Below, piece by piece: positions 10,449 through 19,954 of a stretch of 64,000 bases of DNA (positions are counted from its first letter, which is position 1; the number at the start of each line of letters is the position of its first letter). Under the pieces are notes generated by a model. It saw only the letters and a program-made list of their open reading frames with translations. It searched no databases and had not been told where the DNA came from. Location: NCBI RefSeq assembly GCF_002104995.1, contig NW_024468255.1:682001-746000 (forward strand), in the 5' to 3' direction. The DNA comes from Linderina pennispora (lineage: Eukaryota > Kickxellomycota > Kickxellomycetes > Kickxellales > Kickxellaceae). Both the position numbers and the translations under genes were made by a program.

Positions 10449-11129
10449 TTACACAGCCGAGATGGCTGACTCCTTCTGGATCTTGCTTTCGAGCGCAGTG
10501 CGCATGAAGGCCAGGATGCGGTCGCACGTCAGCCGGCACAGGTCGTAGCACCTGTTGTACTCGGCCATCGAGAACCGGCCCCGCGAATCCACATACAGCG
10601 GGCCGTCGGACGAGCCGTTGGCAAAGGCAAACGTGTGAGTTGAGACCGCCAGCTCCGCCTCCTCTTTTGTCGGATCGGCCACAATGCTGCCGTCCTTGAG
10701 CACCACACAGGCGGCCGCTGCCACCGTGGTTTTCATCGGCACGCCTGCATCCACCAGCGCCATGGTTGTGGCATTGATGGCCGTGGCATCGACAGAGCCG
10801 TCGTTCTCGCGCACCTGCAGGTTGATCTGCACCAGCGTGCGCGGGTGAAGCTGCGCCAGGACCTCCTTCTCGAACGTGCTGCGCACGGCCGATTCCACCC
10901 ACTTGTCCTTTGTTGTGGGCACGCCGATGTCTGGCCGGAACTTCACCTCGATGTGCGCGCGGTCCAGCTTCTCGTCGTACACTTTGACGTCGATGGGGCC
11001 GTAGACGCCGCACAGCACCGACGTCTTGCCCGACGAGAACTGCGCCGAGCCGTCGACGCGGCTGAGCTGGCCCAGCATGCAGTGCAGGGATCGGATCTGG
11101 TTCGCTTCGCGTCGGTCTGGCCGCTGCAT
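10449..11129 (-). CDS. RRP46: Exosome complex subunit Rrp46 (RNase PH fold)
   Basis: 226 residues, initiated at MQRPDRRE (ATG 11129). An upstream in-frame extension exists, but it lacks similarity and has weaker context. The RNase PH fold is clear: RSLHCMLGQLSRVDGSAQF, then GKTSVLCGVYGP, then LHPRTLVQINLQV, then ATTMALVDAGVPM. The LHPRT and ALVDAGVPM lines and the overall length match Rrp46/EXOSC5. Rrp46 is one of six RNase PH-like subunits forming the exosome ring, which threads RNA to Rrp44 and Rrp6 for 3'-5' decay and rRNA processing. The ring subunits are catalytically inactive in fungi. It is divergent from the Sds3-like gene across a 366-nt shared upstream region. Confidence 0.88.
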   Translation of the reverse strand: MQRPDRREANQIRSLHCMLGQLSRVDGSAQFSSGKTSVLCGVYGPIDVKVYDEKLDRAHIEVKFRPDIGVPTTKDKWVESAVRSTFEKEVLAQLHPRTLVQINLQVRENDGSVDATAINATTMALVDAGVPMKTTVAAAACVVLKDGSIVADPTKEEAELAVSTHTFAFANGSSDGPLYVDSRGRFSMAEYNRCYDLCRLTCDRILAFMRTALESKIQKESAISAV

Positions 11130-11495
11130 GGTGCTGTAATGTATGTGCTGGAAAAAAAGCGTTTGAATTGAGTAGGAATGAAAAGGGGCTGGCGCTGAGC
11201 TGGCCAGGAAGGGGAAAATTTTTTTAGCTGGTCGCAATCGCAGCAATTCGCGTCTGGCCCGTGATTGGCTCTACGTCAGACGCACGCGCCTTGGAGTCGA
11301 GCAGAGGGGAGCGCTGCTTCCAAGCGTGAAAGGGGACGGAGGGGAGGCGATATCTGCGGTCCTTTTTTCTCCTCTTCACCTCCCTCTGCTTTTTATACCT
11401 ATTGCACGCTCGGCTAGCACCAGAGCCCCCTCACCTCCCAGCACACCTGTACTCTTTCCTTTTCCATAATTTATACACCCCCTCAGTCTTGCAGT
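11130..11495. promoter_or_regulatory. Shared upstream region of rrp46 and the Sds3-like gene
   Basis: 366 nt separate two divergent starts. On the plus side a CTTTTTATACC element near 11388-11400 could serve as a TATA-like box for the gene at 11496, followed by a pyrimidine-rich leader. The minus side has an A/T-rich stretch near 11216-11226. No specific factor site is claimed. Confidence 0.4.
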
Positions 11496-12642
11496 ATGGA
11501 CGATTACCAGGAGCTGAATCCTCACATGGGCATGAGCCACAGCAGCGCGCTGTCCTCAGCAGCACTGCCGCGGTACACACAACACCACCAGATGGCGCCT
11601 GCCTACACGCAACCACACTCGCAGTATCAGATGGCCATCGGCAACGGCCACCACCAGCATATAAGCAACAGCACCAGCAGTGGCGGACAGCCACTGGCCC
11701 AGGCAGGGTACGAGTGGAGCCGGGGGTACTCGGCTACAACAGGCCAGGCCCACATCCAGGACATATCAGGCATGTCGGCGCGGACAGGTAAGCAGAGCCA
11801 GCTGGCGAGATTCGGTCCACGTTTTTTTCTGCAAAGCGCAAATAATCCTTATTACCGACCATTTTTCTCTGCTATTTTTCTGCTGGAGCGTGTGTAGGCA
11901 TGCAGGCAACCGCAACCAAGAGTGGCGCCCAATCGCTGCGCAGCAAAGTGACGGAGCGTCTGCAGCAGATAGACCGCGAGGTGTTTGAGTCTGAGGCAAG
12001 GTAGGCAGCGGGAAGGGAAGGGAGAGCAAGGGCAGTGAGGGGTGAATCCACACGCTAAACCAGTCGGCTTCTCCATGTAGAGCATACGAGCAAAAGAGCG
12101 AGGAGATCCAGAGCGAGCTGGCGCAGATTCTGCGCGGGGCACACCCGGTGTTCATCGAGGGCGTCGCGCGGCTTTCGGCGGAGCGCGACCGCATGCTGAC
12201 GGCGGCCGAGCAGAACCACAGGTACCTGGTGGATCTGTACGAGCGGACGTTCCAGCACGACCGCGAGGTTACCGAGAAGGCGTACCGGGCTGAGAAGCAG
12301 GCCATCTACGACAAGATTGCAACCGATATCGAGGACCGGCGGCGGCGGCTCAAGGAGGAGAAGGACAGCCTGGATATCAGCATGGACTTTGTGTTTGACC
12401 CGAGCGCGCGCACGTCGTCAAAGCGCAACCTGCGCAAGCGCGGCAACGACACGCTGGGGCTGGGCGAGCCCACCGGCCGCCATCCAGGCAAGCGCAAGAA
12501 CAACCAGGTGTTTGGCGTCCAGGGCATTCCCGAAGACGACATTATCAGCGATCTGGTGGCTATTCGCCGCGCCACTGGCGTTACCGGCCCGCTGGGCAAC
12601 GGCAACTCGGGAAAAAAGGGCCACAAGGGCCACAAGCGGTGA
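11496..12642 (+). CDS. SDS3: Sds3-like subunit of the Sin3-Rpd3 histone deacetylase complex
   Basis: Three exons, 11496-11787, 11898-12000 and 12081-12642, encode about 318 residues. Introns are 110 and 80 nt with GTAAGC/GTGTAG and GTAGGC/ATGTAG borders, and phases fit. The first 95 residues are Gln/His/Ser-rich. From about residue 108 the protein is a long coiled coil with the Sds3/BRMS1 signature: ELAQILRGAHPVFIEGVARL (a Gly-x-His-Pro turn), then ERDRMLTAAEQNHRYLV, then RRRRLKEEKDSLDIS. The C-terminus is basic (KKGHKGHKR). Family members bridge Sin3 and Rpd3/HDAC and dimerise through this helix, acting in nuclear gene repression. Dep1 or another BRMS1-family protein is the alternative. Confidence 0.75.
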
Positions 12643-12782
12643 GAGGGGAGGCGCTCGCCTTCTTACAAAACTTGTACCATTCGTCAACCCACCTAATATT
12701 CTGAGTCACCGGCAAGCTTTTGTTTGCAAAAAAAAATTACAGATGCTGCCTTTTTGTCATCGCGAAGGACGAGGGGTGGGGG

Positions 12783-13901
12783 CTACGCGTGAATTTCGCT
12801 TATGCTAGACTGCCGGCTGAACTCGTCGTAGGCGCCGGACAGTGGGCGCACATGGCTGGCGGAAGCGGGTGGGTGCGACGGCTGCTGCTGGTGTTGCTGT
12901 TGCTGTTGCTGCTGGTATTGCTGTTGCTGCTGCTGCTGGAGCTGCTGCCTCGCCTGCGGCTGTCTGTGTGCGCCATCGGTGCGAATCTCGACCGGATCCA
13001 TCGTGGCCTCGTTATTCTGCGTCTTGCCCGGCGCGACGTGCCTAAAGTTGCTCAGGCCAAACGACTCGAGGTCGTCGTCGGGGATACGCGGCGGGTACGG
13101 CATACTGGGGTCCATCCTGGTCGACATGATCGACGGGTAGTAGTGGCGGTAGCTGATCCACGCCATCACCACGCCCAGGATGGAGCCCGCCAGCACATCC
13201 TGCCAGTGGTGGCGGTAGTCCTTGGTGCGCGACACCGCAACCAGCATCGCTGCCAGCTCCGGCACAAACACCACAAACGCCTTGTATGTCCGCCCGCGCC
13301 CGTCGCCCACGTTGAGGTGGCCGGCCAGCCACAGCGCCAGGTACGTCAGGCCAGCAAACGAGAACGACGAGTGGCCCGACGGGAAGCTCCGCATTCCGTC
13401 GTACAGGATGCTCTGGTCCGTCTGCCGGCACACCGTTGAATTCAGCAGCCCAATAAACGGCTCCAGCCTCGGTGCTGCGTTCTTGTCGATATCGCACCGG
13501 TCGATAAAGTCCGGCCGGTGCCGCCCCGCCAGGTTCTTCACCGTATTGGTGATCATCATGTTCAGCACCAGCGCCAGGCACAGCCCCAGCACGCCCGAGT
13601 TCATGTCGTGGAACGACCGCCGCAGCAGCCCCGTCCATACCAGGATCACCACCAGCGGCACCACAAAGCTCAGCACCACCGCTGCATAGAACGGCACCGA
13701 GTCGGGCTTCATCGGGTACTGGATTGTTTTGTTCGTCAGCGAGAACTCGCGGTGGAATGGCGCTATCTTGGACAGCACGCCCCACAGAATTGCCATGATT
13801 ACAAGTACCACATAATCGGGTATGTACGAGACAATGAGCTGCTTTCGCCGGCTGCGCGGCACGCCGTCGTTGGACGCGTTGAGGTTTATGCCAAACACCA
13901 T
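12783..13901 (-). CDS. PAP2-family lipid phosphate phosphatase (Dpp1/Lpp1-like) with polyQ tail
   Basis: 372 residues from ATG 13901. Six hydrophobic segments are visible. The three phosphatase motifs are complete: KNLAGRHRP (residues 122-130), PSGH (174-177) and SRTKDYRHHWQD (224-235, with Arg225, His231 and Asp235 in the RxxxxxHxxxD spacing). Such enzymes remove phosphate from phosphatidic acid, lysophosphatidate or diacylglycerol pyrophosphate at membranes. After the last helix there is a 100-residue tail with a conserved RMDPSMPYPPRIPDDDLESF-type segment and then a glutamine-rich run before the C-terminus. The gene is convergent with the Sds3-like gene. Homology to Dpp1 versus Lpp1 cannot be separated by eye. 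Confidence 0.87.
   Translation of the reverse strand: MVFGINLNASNDGVPRSRRKQLIVSYIPDYVVLVIMAILWGVLSKIAPFHREFSLTNKTIQYPMKPDSVPFYAAVVLSFVVPLVVILVWTGLLRRSFHDMNSGVLGLCLALVLNMMITNTVKNLAGRHRPDFIDRCDIDKNAAPRLEPFIGLLNSTVCRQTDQSILYDGMRSFPSGHSSFSFAGLTYLALWLAGHLNVGDGRGRTYKAFVVFVPELAAMLVAVSRTKDYRHHWQDVLAGSILGVVMAWISYRHYYPSIMSTRMDPSMPYPPRIPDDDLESFGLSNFRHVAPGKTQNNEATMDPVEIRTDGAHRQPQARQQLQQQQQQQYQQQQQQQHQQQPSHPPASASHVRPLSGAYDEFSRQSSISEIHA
12882..12948 (-). repeat. CAG/CAA polyglutamine tract in the PAP2 gene
   Basis: Mixed CAG/CAA codons on the minus strand encode about 20 glutamines interrupted by a leucine, a tyrosine and a histidine. The tract sits in the cytosolic tail, where length change would be tolerated. 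Confidence 0.9.
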
Positions 13902-14468
13902 GCCTGCTGCTCTTCGAGTAATAGGAATAGAGTGCTAATAAAACTATCCGGTGGGAGGGAGAGGAGAGAAATAGGAGGAAAAAAAAGAAAGGAGGAAGAC
14001 TGAGGCAACACTCACTGGCAGCCAACTGGGGCGCGTGCTTTTAAAGTGGCCAGTAAATAAGAGCTGCAAGTCCCCCCCCAGCGTGACATGGAAATGGCAT
14101 AGACCAAAGTTTCAGTGATCGCCCGCATGGCTATTGTTGACATGGGGCTCACGCCTGGACAATACCTTGATTCTTGTGCAGTCCAGCGCAAAGGGGTGCC
14201 AAGACTTTGTGTCCGCAGTGTGCAGCAAGCAGTGTGAGAATCTCTCGAAATCAGCGCGCGAAGTATTTCCAGGAAATTACGAGTCTTGGCAGCGTGAGCC
14301 AGACTGCTGAGAAGCGCAAAAATAGATATTTTCGAGAAAATTGCCAAATGCGCATCGCGCCAGCTGCGAACGGAAATGCCTCCAAATCCGCATCTCTGCA
14401 GCCAGCAAATGGGGGCATTTGGCCCACAGCCAGAGTGAAGGCGTGTGTATTCTACGAAAGCACTATTT
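13902..14468. other. Intergenic: PAP2 promoter and 3' flank of the PPR-like gene
   Basis: 567 nt. The part near 13902-14010 is purine-rich on the plus strand (pyrimidine-rich upstream of the PAP2 start). The remainder, 14010-14468, contains short frames with no recognisable protein. No RNA gene was seen. Confidence 0.4.
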
Positions 14469-16517
14469 CTATGTGTCGGGGGGTTTCGGGCCTTCAGCGA
14501 GCTCTGCCAGCACCTTGTACGCTATATGGCTCACGTTGTACGGCTCCATATCGCGCCAGCTCGATTCTCTTGGCACGATGCCCCACTGTGTAGCAAACAG
14601 CCTCAGCACGCCCTCGAGTTTCGCATGGTCGCCGTCCTGACATGCGCTGAGGATCAGCACACCTAGCGTGTGGGCGTCAGGTGTCAATGACCACCGCTGC
14701 ATGCCACGAAGCAGCATCATGAACACGCTCGAGTCTGACTTTTGGCCAGCCAGCCGCGCTCCGTCCACATAGAGCGAAACACATTGCGTGTTAAGCAGTG
14801 GCAGCGACGACAGGTCCGCCAGGTTATCCCTGTGTTTCCTGCCTGGATTCAGGTATCCGCGCAGCATCACATTGAACATCGACATGGTCGCCGGCACGCC
14901 TATCTCCGAAATCGCGAATCCCAGGACCTGCGCCGTGTGAAGCGTATGTCCACGATCCACCAGCAATGACATTAGTCTGACAATCGCCTCGGTGCTCAAC
15001 GTCAGTGCATGTAGGCGGTCACGGCCAGGCAGCTTCGGGCGCCAATACGCCCATGCATGCGGATCGCTGCCGCTGGCAAAGCTGTGGCGAGGCACAGGGC
15101 AAAGCACCTTCATTATCGGTCCCCACAGGAGGAACCAGCCGCGGACCAGAGCCCACGCTGCCGCCACATTGCTGTCGCAGGGCCAGCCGCACAGCCGCAC
15201 GATCATCATCGAAGCAACGTTGTTCCACCGCTTGAACGCCAGCTCCGCGATTATACTTGCGGCCGAGATGCCTGGGCTTGTGGGGCTGGCTACCAGATCG
15301 GCGTCCTGTGCACTTGCCACATCAACAGCAATGTCCTCGCCTGCTGCCTGCCAGACGCGTAGCACCTGCTTGGGCTGCACTGGCTGTGCCTGCTGCCGCA
15401 AATAGTACTCGCACACACGCAGGCTCTCTAGCGCAGTTAATGTGAAGCCTCGCCGGTTGAATGCCAGTACCAGTGCCTCTTCCACTGCTGCTCGCAGCCT
15501 CGATGATGTGCGCTCGGGCACTTTGCTTTGTGAAACAACTGCAAATAGCGCATGTGCTGCGGGCTCGCCTAGATCGCCAACCATATAGTCAATCCAGCTG
15601 GCAATGTCTGGCTGCACACCACTAATGCGATCCGACATGCCTTGGGATGCGTGACGCCGTGCATACATCTCTCTATCAAACAGCGGGCAGTGCGGGTTGT
15701 CTGACATATACGGTGTTGTCTGCGGTATCAGCTGCGGATGTGCTGCATCGGCCACGGCAATGGTAATTGGGCTCATGCCACTGCTCCTGTGCCGCTCCAT
15801 CGCAATGCAAGTCGATGAACGCAGGTTCAAGGGCTCTGCATGCTCACACAAGTACTCTGTGTAGTGGCGGTTGAGATCCGACAGGTACATAAACACACGG
15901 GTGTCTCTTTTATCCACTGGTTTCACCTGGATCAAGTGCTGCAGCTCTGATAGCGCCCCCAGAATGCGTATCCGCAGCCCGTGTCGCCGTCGCCGCTGCC
16001 TGATATCCGCGTGGAACTTCATGTTGAGCCGCCGCATCAGCGACGATGGCATGCTGCGTCCGATCGGGTCTCCTCGCCGCGCACGCGTCGACTTAGTTGC
16101 TGTAGGCACATCTGCGGTCGAGATCCGCGATTCGGCCAGCTGCATGTATGCCCGCGAATGGTCCAGCAGGCTCTCCGCTGATCCAAGCTGCTGCGTCAAG
16201 CCGTCCTTTTGTTCTGTGTTGGGGTCAGCGGCGCTCCGGGCAATTGCTTCTGGCCGTGTTTCCGGATCATGCTGGCTGAGCGGCTCAAACGGCATTGACC
16301 TTCCCCACAAGATGTCTTCGAGCGCCGCCGATCTGCGCCTACCATCCACGCTGTGATCCCGCTGCCCTGCGGCCTTGCCTGCGCGCTTGCTGCCCGAATG
16401 GTGGTCGTGCTGTCGCCGGGTTGCCGAGGTTGTATACTGGGCCACCGATCTAGGTATTGCTGCCAGCATGCTGCCATATGCTCGGCATGACGGGCCGCCG
16501 TGCTGCAGCAGTCTCAT
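14469..16517 (-). CDS. Probable mitochondrial PPR/TPR-like helical-repeat protein
   Basis: 682 residues from ATG 16517; a longer frame upstream has no ATG. The N-terminus (MRLLQHGGPSCRAYGS, then Arg/Ser/Thr-rich sequence without acids) looks like a mitochondrial presequence. Residues about 330-680 are mostly helical, with helix pairs such as FNVMLRGYLNPGRK and SVFMMLLRGMQRWSLTPDAH, the latter resembling a pentatricopeptide unit (35-residue helix hairpins that read organellar RNA). The repeats are weak, so the family call is tentative and the N-terminal half has no recognisable domain. It is divergent from vid27. An RNA-processing or translation role in mitochondria is inference. Confidence 0.5.
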   Translation of the reverse strand: MRLLQHGGPSCRAYGSMLAAIPRSVAQYTTSATRRQHDHHSGSKRAGKAAGQRDHSVDGRRRSAALEDILWGRSMPFEPLSQHDPETRPEAIARSAADPNTEQKDGLTQQLGSAESLLDHSRAYMQLAESRISTADVPTATKSTRARRGDPIGRSMPSSLMRRLNMKFHADIRQRRRRHGLRIRILGALSELQHLIQVKPVDKRDTRVFMYLSDLNRHYTEYLCEHAEPLNLRSSTCIAMERHRSSGMSPITIAVADAAHPQLIPQTTPYMSDNPHCPLFDREMYARRHASQGMSDRISGVQPDIASWIDYMVGDLGEPAAHALFAVVSQSKVPERTSSRLRAAVEEALVLAFNRRGFTLTALESLRVCEYYLRQQAQPVQPKQVLRVWQAAGEDIAVDVASAQDADLVASPTSPGISAASIIAELAFKRWNNVASMMIVRLCGWPCDSNVAAAWALVRGWFLLWGPIMKVLCPVPRHSFASGSDPHAWAYWRPKLPGRDRLHALTLSTEAIVRLMSLLVDRGHTLHTAQVLGFAISEIGVPATMSMFNVMLRGYLNPGRKHRDNLADLSSLPLLNTQCVSLYVDGARLAGQKSDSSVFMMLLRGMQRWSLTPDAHTLGVLILSACQDGDHAKLEGVLRLFATQWGIVPRESSWRDMEPYNVSHIAYKVLAELAEGPKPPDT

Positions 16518-16931
16518 GAGCCGTTTGTAAGGTCTTGTTCGTCGCCCCGAATCTCTGTGCCCCGGAAAACCAAATGAACAGAAAGTGGCGTGTGCTGCCA
16601 CTAGCAAGCCCTGGGGGTGAAATGGACGTGCAAAGCGAGTATTATACTAAGGTAATGCAGAAATTGGTGTTGCAGAGTGTGCGTCCATTGCACTGAATTG
16701 GCGCAAGGTCAACCTTTGCAGATAGTACAAAAAAACCCGTGATTGCGATCTGATCATGTCCAGGATCAAGAGTCTGTGCCCCGCAGGACTAGGGCTGACG
16801 CCGCAGCTTGCTCGCATCAACAAAACGTGCTGACTTTTTGCTGTCTAGTCTCTCCGCTCTTGGCATCACGAGCACCCTGCATTGGTTTATTTTCTCACTA
16901 CTACAGTCCAAATTCTTATTCTACAACACAA
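16518..16931. promoter_or_regulatory. Shared upstream region of the PPR-like gene and vid27
   Basis: 414 nt between divergent starts. The frame that opens into vid27 continues upstream through this region without a stop but has no ATG, so I keep it as leader. A sequence at 16907-16931 (CCAAATTCTTATTCTACAAC) just before the vid27 ATG looks like 5' leader DNA. Confidence 0.4.
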
Positions 16932-19340
16932 ATGTTCGCGCTGAGGTCGCTCGGAAAGATGGTGTGGGGCAGCAAGGATAGCCCCGAGGTATACAAAATT
17001 GACGCAGGCGCTCTATACGAGGTGCGGCCGGGCACACGTGTGCCGCGCAAGTGCCTATTCAACGACGCCGAACTCGTGATCCGGCGCACCACAGTCCCAT
17101 TCAACTACCAGCTAGTGGCAGTGCGTGTATTTGAGGAGGGCGAAGAGGACCTGGCCGACAACGGGCAGGCGCTGGACAATGAGCGCGCATTCCTTATTGG
17201 CACCGAGCTGCGGTTTACCAGCGCTACAGTCGACGACTCTGCTGGGTTCAAGTGGGAGGACGCGAGCGAGATGGCCCATGTACACTACGAGTTTGCTAGC
17301 GACGCCAGCAGCGTGACGCCAGAGAAGCGCTCGCAGTTTGCCTTGGCGGTAGCGCGGTGCGTGTGGGAGCGGCAGAACCGCGAGTCGTATACGGCTGCGG
17401 ATCCCGATGAGATTGGTCGCATTGTCACCATGGTCGAAGACGAGGAGCTGGAGCAGATTTTGCAGAACGTGCAGATTGACGACGACGAGCTTGCGGCATA
17501 CGAGCAAAGCACGGTGACTAAGCCCAAGAAGGCGAAGAAGCTGTCTGGGCCGCAGTTGCCGCCAGAGCCCAAGAAGATGAAAACCGGCGACATCACGCTG
17601 TCGGTACTGGGGCAGCTGTATGTTTTCGATGCCAGAAAGACCGAGTTTGCTTTGGTCGCATCCGAGGTGGCCTTGACGGTGGTCAATCCGGAAAAGTACG
17701 AGTACTGGCTTAATGTCGCCAGCGATGAGCGCAAGTACGTGTCCCAGGTCATTGACCCAGGCATGAACGCGGTGTTCAACCATGACTTCATGTCGCTGAT
17801 CTGGAACTACTTTGATGCCAGCGGCAGGGCATACTCGTTCTCGCTGGTTGCGGCCGACGAAGAGCACTACGATACTATGCACCAGGGCATGACTCGCGCA
17901 GCGTACGAGACGCTGAACCAGGAGCCATGGACAAAGGCAACGGTGTCTTCTCAGGACTACATGCTGGACGCGTACGAGGAGGATGTGGCTATGCCCCAGG
18001 CACCCGAGGAGTGGGATGAGTCTGAGGGATCAGATGAAGAGTCCGAGTCGGAGGAAGATGGTGATCGCTACGATCCTATTCCCGACCGTGTCAAGACCTC
18101 GAGGCTGGCTGAGGAGTCTGACGAGACCGACTCTGAAGATTACGAATCCGAATCCGAAGACGAGTCAGATGAGGAGTCAGACGACGAGGCATCAACTTCT
18201 GGGCCTGGCAGTAGGTCTGGGCAGGCTGAAAACTCGATGCTATCGGTGGGCTACAAGAACGACCGCTCCTTTGTCGTGCGTGGCACCAAAATCGGGGTCT
18301 TTAAGCACACTGACGGCGACCAAATGCTGTTTGATACGACCATCAACTCCATCGATGACACGCACGGCCGCAAGTTCATCCCCAAGGCCGCAATGCTGTC
18401 TGAGCAGGACTCGGCTATGGTTCTGATGAACCAGCAGAGACCGAATGAGCTGTACAGGATGGATCTTGAGCGCGGCAAGGTCGTCGAGGAGTGGAAGGTA
18501 CACGAGGACATTCCGACCGTGGCCATTGCCCACAACACAAAGTACGGCCAGATGACGAGCGACAAGACCCTGGTTGGATTGAGCCACAACCTGATCTACC
18601 GCATCGATCCGCGCATTGGCGGCGACAACCTGGTGGTTGAGGGCGAGATGCAGGCGTACACGACCAAGAGCCACTTCACGGCTGCCGCAACGACCGAAAG
18701 CGGTGCTGTGGTGGTGGGCAGTGAAAAGGGCGAGATCCGCATGTTTGACCGCGTCGGAGTGCGTGCCAAGACCGTTCTGCCGGCCCTGGGCGAGCCGATC
18801 ATCGGCATTGACGTGACGTCAGACGGCCGGTACATCGTAGCAACCTGCAAGAACTATCTTCTTCTGATTGACACCCGGATCCCCGACGACCCAGAGGGCC
18901 GCACGGGCTTCGAGATCTCCTTCCCGAAGCAAAAGAAGCCTGCGCCCAAGCGCCTGCAGCTGAAGCCCGAGCACGTCGTGTACATGGGCGGACCCGTCAG
19001 ATTTACGCCGGCGCGGTTCAACCAGTCGCCCGAGGGCAACAACATCGAGGACTCGATTGTGACCAGCACTGGGCCGTTTGTGATTACGTGGAATCTGCGG
19101 CGGGTGCTGGGCACGGGCCGCGGTGACGCGTACCATATCAAGCAGTACAGCGACCGGGTGGTCGCCGATAACTTTAGGTTTGGGCAGGACAGCGCGATCG
19201 TCGTGACGCTGCCGAACGACGTGCAGACCGTCAAGAGGTCGCAGCTGGCGAAGCCCACGCGCAAGTCGCTGATGGTGCCAAAGCCCGTGGCCAAGCGGCT
19301 GGCGTCGCCCAGGCACGATATTGTCGATTCGCCGTATTAA
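16932..19340 (+). CDS. VID27: Vid27 family protein (WD40-like, vacuolar import and degradation)
   Basis: 802 residues from ATG 16932 (MFALRSLGKMVWG), the start that matches family N-termini. The order is: an N-terminal PH-like domain beginning with the conserved LYEVRPG line; a middle PH-like domain around residues 215-330; a strongly acidic linker of Asp/Glu/Ser clusters at about 355-420; and a C-terminal beta-propeller at about 430-770. Propeller signatures include VGYKNDRSFVVRGTKIGVF, VVVGSEKGEIRMFDRVG and GIDVTSDGRYIVATC. Vid27 was found in yeast screens for glucose-induced fructose-1,6-bisphosphatase degradation, but its molecular role is poorly defined. Intronless here. It lies 0.6 kb from a PFK-2/FBPase-2 gene, which may be coincidental. 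Confidence 0.9.
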   Translation: MFALRSLGKMVWGSKDSPEVYKIDAGALYEVRPGTRVPRKCLFNDAELVIRRTTVPFNYQLVAVRVFEEGEEDLADNGQALDNERAFLIGTELRFTSATVDDSAGFKWEDASEMAHVHYEFASDASSVTPEKRSQFALAVARCVWERQNRESYTAADPDEIGRIVTMVEDEELEQILQNVQIDDDELAAYEQSTVTKPKKAKKLSGPQLPPEPKKMKTGDITLSVLGQLYVFDARKTEFALVASEVALTVVNPEKYEYWLNVASDERKYVSQVIDPGMNAVFNHDFMSLIWNYFDASGRAYSFSLVAADEEHYDTMHQGMTRAAYETLNQEPWTKATVSSQDYMLDAYEEDVAMPQAPEEWDESEGSDEESESEEDGDRYDPIPDRVKTSRLAEESDETDSEDYESESEDESDEESDDEASTSGPGSRSGQAENSMLSVGYKNDRSFVVRGTKIGVFKHTDGDQMLFDTTINSIDDTHGRKFIPKAAMLSEQDSAMVLMNQQRPNELYRMDLERGKVVEEWKVHEDIPTVAIAHNTKYGQMTSDKTLVGLSHNLIYRIDPRIGGDNLVVEGEMQAYTTKSHFTAAATTESGAVVVGSEKGEIRMFDRVGVRAKTVLPALGEPIIGIDVTSDGRYIVATCKNYLLLIDTRIPDDPEGRTGFEISFPKQKKPAPKRLQLKPEHVVYMGGPVRFTPARFNQSPEGNNIEDSIVTSTGPFVITWNLRRVLGTGRGDAYHIKQYSDRVVADNFRFGQDSAIVVTLPNDVQTVKRSQLAKPTRKSLMVPKPVAKRLASPRHDIVDSPY

Positions 19341-19954
19341 TTGAGGGCAAGTGAAGGCCCAGCTCGCTATCAATAAATATCACAGAGTATCCATGTGCTG
19401 TGTATCCCAAACCGGGGCGGAAGGAGGGGCGCGGAGAGCCCAGTCCGGCGCAGACGCAGTTGTTTCTTCCGAATCGCCGGAAAACCAGCAACAATGCAGG
19501 CCAAATCCCGAAAGTTCAGGGGGCAGGCAGTGACGTTGCCAGAAAGCAGCCTGCCGGAGACAGGCTCGCCCAAGCGAGGCTAGTGGAAAACTCGCCGGCA
19601 CTGGCGTCTGAGGAGTGCCTCCATTGGACGCTTTGTGCTGGTTGCACGCATTTGCAAAACGTCGTCCGACCAAGGAGGATCCCAGGCCTGATGTTTCCTT
19701 CGCCGATAAAGAAAAACCCTTCCCCTCTCTTCTCTTCACTCCTTGTTTTTATTTTTTTTGCTGGAGATATCCTTCTATTTTATGTGCCTTCTTCGCCTTG
19801 GGAGCTTCGACTTTTTGAATTCAGCGACCTTTTCACTTTGCTGCCACGCATAGCCCTTACCTAGCCCAGCTGTCAGACGTGGCACATCCATCCACTTCAT
19901 TTAACCGCCAACTGTAGCCAAGCGAGCAGCAGCAGCCCCTGAATACCCTGAACG
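19341..19954 (+). promoter_or_regulatory. Upstream region of the PFK-2/FBPase-2 gene
   Basis: 614 nt, with no credible gene. The stretch 19711-19850 is pyrimidine-rich (TTCCCCTCTC, TTTTTATTTTTTTT), typical of a fungal promoter-to-leader transition, and lies 100-240 nt before the first ATG at 19955. An in-frame TGA sits two codons before that ATG. Confidence 0.45.

Noticed and set aside
16518-16607. In-frame extension of the PPR-like protein upstream of ATG 16517
   Set aside because: There is no ATG in the extension, and the sequence from 16517 already forms a good mitochondrial presequence.
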